Source of the DNA: Xylaria sp. FL1777
Taxonomy: Eukaryota; Ascomycota; Sordariomycetes; Xylariales; Xylariaceae
Assembly: GCA_022578965.1 (NCBI GenBank)
Contig: MU401034.1
Location: 1 to 12,283, forward strand
Direction: 5' to 3'
Length of the DNA: 12,283 bases
How positions within the stretch are numbered: the first letter of the stretch is position 1; every line of letters starts with the position of its first letter. The notes under the pieces are model-generated. The model was given only the letters and a program-made list of their open reading frames with translations, had not been told where the DNA came from and did no database searches. The translations under genes were made by a program, and so were the position numbers. This document shows positions 8,147 to 12,283 of this stretch, one piece after another.

Positions 8147-8860
8147 AATTTTAACGAAAACTTAGCTTGTTTTTTTTGTTTTTACTTAGCAAAAAGCTTT
8201 AGTATAAATACTTATAAGCTTTTTTTTGTTTTTAGTATAGCAAAACTAGTTGCTAATATAGTATACTTTAAACTTTAAAGCATAGCTATTAATAAAATAG
8301 TTATTTAAAGCAAATTACATTTTATTAAAGTTTTTAAGTTTTATAAAACTATAAAACGTTACTTTTATTATATTTATAGTAAGCTTTATATTTATAGTAA
8401 TAAAAACTAAAGCAATTTTATTTATATAACTAAAAATTAATAATTAAAAGCTACTGCTATAAATAGCTTTTTTAATAAAACAAGCAAAGTTAAAAAAATT
8501 GCTATTATAAACTATGCAGTAATTTTTAGTTAACGTTTAAAATAAGCTAATAAAGCTTATATTAAAATAGTATATATAAATAATTTTAATATTGCTAATG
8601 CAAGCAATAGCGTTAAAAGCTTTACTAAAAATAATGCTTTTTATAATTTTAATAGCTGCGTTTTTTTTTTTACTTAAAGCAAAAATAAAACAAAAATTAT
8701 AATACAAAATAAACTTTTAAAAGGATCTTTAATTAATAAAAATAAAAAAATAAACATTTAAAAGCATAAAGTGCTAGCTATTAAAGCTTTGTTTTTATAT
8801 AGTTATATAAGTAGCTATAACTGCTTAAATATATTAAAACTTTTAGTTTGCTATAGCTTT
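8147..8860 (+). pseudogene. Ruined plus-strand coding frame (product unknown)
   Basis: In the register with codon starts at 2 mod 3 there are 9 stops in 238 codons (3.8%): at 8276, 8306, 8408, 8438, 8441, 8531, 8543, 8675 and 8759. The open pieces have a mixed, soluble-protein composition with Lys, Asn, Ser, Ala and Tyr. A Tyr/Lys-rich stretch lies near 8345-8404, and an Ala/Asn/Ser-rich stretch near 8582-8620. The frame ends at three consecutive TAA at 8861-8869. I considered a retrotransposon integrase zinc-binding region for the Tyr-rich part, but the expected Trp-Pro-Gly motif and His/Cys pairs are not visible. Likely a hypermutated repeat-element gene; identity open. Confidence 0.43.
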
Positions 8861-9065
8861 TAATAATAACTAGGGCTAGCAAAAATAAAAAAGTGCATAA
8901 AGTTTTATTTTAGCTAGGCTATTAATAATTGCTAGTAAGTTATAACTAAAAGTAATAATTTATAAAAGCAGTACTTTTGCTATTTATATTAGTTTTACTT
9001 TTTATAATAAATTAAACTAAAGATTTAATAGTTATATATTAAATAAAACGTAGCGCTAGCTTTAA
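8861..9065. other. Stop-dense stretch after the ruined frame
   Basis: It begins with three consecutive TAA in the preceding register and has about 14 stops in 68 codons in that register. It may be true 3' flank. It may also be a Gln-rich tail whose CAA codons became TAA. Nothing else is recognisable. Confidence 0.35.
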
Positions 9066-9510
9066 ATATATAATTTAATAAAAATCTAATTAATTATATT
9101 TTTTAAAATTTAGTTTTTAATAAGTTTAGAAAATAAAACATAGCTAAAAGCTTTTTATATAAAATAATTACTAATTTAAAAAAAGTATGCTTTAATTAAA
9201 CTTAGAAGTAATAAGTTTATTATATAAAAAATATATTTATTTTTATTATATAATTTTGCTTGTTTAATTATTTTTATTAGTAAATTTATATTTATTAACT
9301 TTTTAGCTTTATTGCTATTTAACTTAAATATTTTTGTTTTATTGTTATTATTTAAAATGCTATTAATTTTTTTTTCTATAAAACATAAAATAAATTTATA
9401 ATAATTTAAATAATTTATAAGTATAGCATTTAATTTTAAACTTTATAAATTAAACTATATGCTATTTTTTTTATTTATAGATTTTTTAATTTATAAAAAC
9501 TACTAAGTTA
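9066..9510 (+). pseudogene. Possible ruined coding frame (weak)
   Basis: In the register with codon starts divisible by 3, stops fall at 9087, 9111, 9141, 9165, 9177, 9225, 9399, 9408 and about 9507, or 9 in 148 codons (6%). The piece 9228-9398 (57 codons) is stop-free and hydrophobic (Leu, Phe, Ile). The piece upstream is richer in Lys. It could be a shifted continuation of the frame at 8147-8860 or a separate remnant. Product unknown. Confidence 0.28.
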
Positions 9511-9960
9511 AAGGTTAATAAAGCTAAATTATAAAAACAAAAACTAATTAGACTTTTTGTTAATTTGTTATTAAGTTAACTTTTAATAATTTTTTAGCGT
9601 AACAAGTTTAAAACTATAATTTTTTAATAATTTATAATGTTTTGTATTTTTTTATTTATATTAATAATTTAAAGCTATATATAATATTTGTTTAAGCATA
9701 ATGCTTAAATATAACAAGCATATATATATAATATAGCATAATAAACTAAAACTAAAAAAAGCTATAAAACGTTAATAATATAAAGCTTATTAATAAAAAG
9801 GCTTAAAAAAGCTATTTTTGTATTAACTTAAGCTTTTTAATACTTAAAAATGTAGTTAATTTAACTAGAGCTTTTATTAAAAAATATAATAAAAGTATAT
9901 ATATATTTATAATATAAAAAGTATATATTAGCAGCTAATATTTGTTTTTTAAGCTAGCAA
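9511..9960. other. AT-rich spacer without a supported gene
   Basis: Stops are dense in the minus-strand phase that is open above 9961: five in the 20 codons of 9841-9900 and three in each flanking 60-bp block. There is a short TATATA-rich stretch at 9719-9733. I see no gene, RNA or ordered repeat. Confidence 0.45.
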
Positions 9961-10141
9961 TTTATAATAGTTTTTATTTATAAACAATAGTATTAAGCAT
10001 AAGCTTTTTACTTTTAGCTTTATTATTAATGCGTTTATTTATAATTACTTTAGCTTTAAAAGCGCTATTATATATAAAAAGTTTAGCGCAAAACTATAAG
10101 TTTAATATACGTATAAAATATTTAGTGTAGTTAATACATAT

Positions 10142-10802
10142 AATAGTATACTAGTAGTTTTTTAGCTTATAAACTTGTTAAATATGCTAATTAAAATAAC
10201 TTTAAAAACTAAACATAACTAAACAGCTTTTATAAGTATATTAGTAGTTCTTTAGCTTATAAACTTATTAAATATGCTAATTAAAATAACTTTAAAAACT
10301 AAACGTAAATAAATAGCTTTTATAAGTATATTAGTAATTTTTTAGCTTATAAACTTATTAAATATGCTAATTAAGCTATTTTTAAGAACTAAACGTAGCT
10401 AAATAGCTTTTATAAGTATATTAATAGTTTTTTAGCTTATAAACTTATTAAATATGCTAATTAAGCTAATTTTAAAAACTAAACATAAATAAATAACTTT
10501 TATAAGTATACTAATAGTTTTTTAGCTTATAAACTTATTAAATATGCTAATTAAAGTAACTTTAAAAACTAAACGTAAATAAATAGCTTTTATAAATATA
10601 CTAGTAGTTTTTTAGCTTATAAACTTATTAAATATGCTAATTAAGCTATTTTTAAAAACTAAACATAATTAAATAGCCTTTATAAGTATATTAGTAGTTT
10701 TTTAGCTTATAAACTTATTAAATATATTAATTAAAATAACTTTAAAAACTAAACATAGTTAAATAACTTTTATAAGTATACTAATAGTTCTTTAGCTTAT
10801 AA
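10142..10802. repeat. 90-bp tandem repeat, 7.3 copies
   Basis: The marker TTTAGCTTAT occurs at 10161, 10251, 10341, 10431, 10521, 10611, 10701 and 10791, a period of exactly 90 bp each time with no indel. Full units begin at 10142, 10232, 10322, 10412, 10502, 10592 and 10682. The eighth, at 10772, breaks off after about 31 bp. Copies differ by scattered substitutions, mostly transitions, concentrated in the middle of the unit (the AATTAAAATAAC block, replaced by AATTAAGCTATT in some) and in the ACGTAA/ACATAA position. The first copy is the most diverged at its left edge. Confidence 0.93.
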
Positions 10803-11186
10803 ATATTATAATTATATTAACATAAGCTAATAATTAAAATAAAACTTTAGCTATATTTATTACATTTATAATTTTTTTTTTGCTTAAAATAGTTATTTTA
10901 TATATAAACTTTAAAAGCATGTTTAAAAAAAAATTTCTTACTATAGTTTTTATACTTATATAAAAATAACAATAGTTATTTATAAAAAGCTTTTAAATAA
11001 ATCTTTAATGCTTATTATAAATTAAACTACTTATTATACTTAGTATAATAATAACGCTAGCTTTTTTATATAATGTTGTTATATTTTACTTTTAATAAAT
11101 TTTTTGAATTTTTTTAGTAATTTAAAGCATGCTTAAGTTTATTAAAAAAATAAAGCTAAAAATAATTAAAGTATAAACTTATTAAT

Positions 11187-11228
11187 AAAAGTTTAAACTT
11201 TAATTATAAGCTTTAAATTTAAACTTTT
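11187..11228. repeat. 11-bp perfect inverted repeat
   Basis: AAAAGTTTAAA at 11187-11197 pairs with TTTAAACTTTT at 11218-11228 around a 20-nt loop. The stem is almost pure A+T and no T-run terminator follows. Such a stem can arise by chance in sequence of this composition. Confidence 0.35.
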
Positions 11229-11460
11229 TAATTAAAGTATTAATTATTTTAATGTAACTTAAGCTAATAATAAATATTTTTAATTGTGCTAATAAAAACT
11301 ATTTGCTAAGGTTAAATAGCTATAAAACTTTTTTTTTTAAATCTTTATATATTAAAACTATAGTTATTTTTTATGCTTTAAAAAAAGTGCTTTAAAAGCA
11401 TAAATAATACATAAGCGCAAATTTTACTAAGTTTTTAAACATAAAAGTTGCAATAAATAT

Positions 11461-12283
11461 TATTTATAAAAGCTAACTTAAATATTAATATATATTAAGC
11501 ATAATTAAAGTTATAAATTAAATTAAAGCTTTTTTAACTAAAATACTTTTTTAAGCTAAATAGCATTGCAATTTTATAATTATGCTTTTTGTAAAGTATT
11601 ATATATAATAAATATATTATAAATAAAATATAAAAAAGCTTAAAGCTATTTTAAATAATAATATTTATGTTTAGCTTAAATATATAATTAGCTTTTTTAT
11701 GTTTTTTTTTAAAGTTATATATTATAATAATAAGCAGCTTTATACTGTTTAAATTAAGCTTATTTAAGCTATATTGTTTAGTATACTTATTGCACTTTTT
11801 ATTTGCTTTTTATAAAATATTTTAAGCAAAAATAAAAAGGTTTTTTTATTTATATTTTATTTTTTAAAACAAAACATAGCATATAAAAAAAAACAAGCAA
11901 AAAACTTAGTTATTAAACAAATTTAAAATTATATAAAGCAAAAAAAATTGCTTTTTAGTTATGTTATAACTAAAAGCAACTAATTATAAATAATATAAAA
12001 TAAGCTATTATACTTTTAATATAATAAGAAGTTTTAATTAATTGCTTAATAGCTAGTTAGTTTGCTATTAATAGTTTTTTAATTTGTTTTTTTTTATGTT
12101 TAATAATTAATTGTTTTTAATATTACGTATTTTATAGTTTATAATAAGTAATATTTTTAGTGTTTGTTTGTTTTATAAAAAGTTTTTTAATTTAAATATG
12201 TTTAGCTTTAATTATAACGCTAGCTATTTTTTATAGCTAAGTGTGCTGCTTATAATATATTAAAAAAACGCAGCATTTATTAA
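11461..12283. other. AT-rich right end without a supported gene
   Basis: In the minus-strand phase open to the left, stops return to about 11% over 11521-12283, although 11521-11940 is a little poorer (about 12 in 140 codons). The ruined minus-strand gene may therefore start further right than 11460. I see no RNA gene, ordered repeat or promoter. Confidence 0.4.

Larger units (their letters stand above)
9961..11460 (-). pseudogene. Ruined minus-strand gene with a 30-residue tandem repeat
   Basis: On the minus strand, in the phase where plus-strand triplets start at 1 mod 3, stops are sparse. There are about 13 in the 220 codons of 10801-11460, 1 or 2 per 30-codon unit through the 90-bp array, and 3 in 9961-10140, giving roughly 5% overall against about 12% background. 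The blocks 10861-10980, 11221-11280 and 11401-11460 have none. The order would be a non-repetitive N-terminal region of about 220 residues, then about seven 30-residue repeats, then a tail of about 60 residues. Each repeat reads near Lys-(Ala/Val)-Ile, Leu-Val-Phe-Lys, Ser-Ile-Phe-Asn-Lys-Phe-Ile-Ser, stop. The invariant stop (TAA after AGC) fits an ancestral CAA. I do not recognise the repeat; its length does not match ankyrin (33), TPR (34) or LRR (about 24). The plus strand is a less open alternative. Confidence 0.42.

Noticed and set aside
8309..8420. Retroelement integrase zinc-binding region
   Set aside because: Tyr and Lys spacing is vaguely similar, but the His/Cys pairs and the Trp-Pro-Gly motif are absent.
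10142..10802. CRISPR array or centromeric satellite
   Set aside because: The 90-bp units are near-identical along their full length, so there are no spacers. Only 7.3 copies in a low-stop frame does not look like a centromeric satellite, though that cannot be excluded without genome context.
11187..11228. Terminator or regulatory hairpin
   Set aside because: An 11-bp A+T stem with a 20-nt loop is weak, is not placed after a gene, and is likely by chance at this composition.
1..12283. Native AT-rich genome such as an apicomplexan, slime mould or organelle
   Set aside because: Composition alone would fit. However, intact genes, tRNAs or rRNA would be expected over 12 kb, and the context-specific loss of C with in-phase nonsense change points to hypermutation. 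Organelle genomes in particular would show recognisable conserved genes.
1..12283. tRNA or rRNA genes
   Set aside because: No stretch has the G+C content or conserved words (for example a GGTTCGA-like T-arm) expected of a structured RNA.

Overview
The window is extremely AT-rich: a hand count of bases 1-600 gives about 17% G+C. It contains no intact gene, RNA gene or recognisable regulatory signal. It looks like a heavily hypermutated, AT-rich isochore of a filamentous fungus (repeat-rich, possibly pericentromeric or subtelomeric), decayed by a RIP-like C-to-T process acting on both strands. Three things suggest this. TpA exceeds ApT (24 against 15 in bases 1-120). CpA/TpG is scarce relative to CpT/ApG. 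Some repeat units carry TAA where sister units carry CAA. A second, less usual bias is also present: C survives mostly after A or G and is rare after T or C. The organism cannot be named from this sequence.

Some structure remains under the decay. Stop triplets make up about 12% of positions in ordinary sequence here, but several long registers are much poorer in stops. Left to right: (1) 1-1140 shows nothing. (2) About 1141-6228, plus strand, one constant register (codon starts at 1 mod 3) holds many stretches with 3-5% stops and looks like one or more ruined coding regions. The longest stop-free remnants are at 1771-1926, 4192-4500 (apart from the stops that flank it) and 4633-4947. (3) About 6601-7680, minus strand, is a ruined frame dominated by a 735-bp array of 18-bp units, whose length variants differ only by 3 bp, encoding a six-residue repeat. 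(4) 8147-8860, plus strand, and less surely 9066-9510, are further ruined frames. (5) About 9961-11460, minus strand, is a ruined frame containing 7.3 copies of an exactly 90-bp (30-codon) tandem repeat. (6) 11461-12283 shows nothing convincing.

The inferred history is that several protein-coding elements, probably transposon or other repeated genes, were inactivated by dense point mutation with very few indels, so reading registers outlived the proteins. No domain could be recognised with confidence, so functions are left open. All stop and dinucleotide counts were made by hand and should be recomputed.
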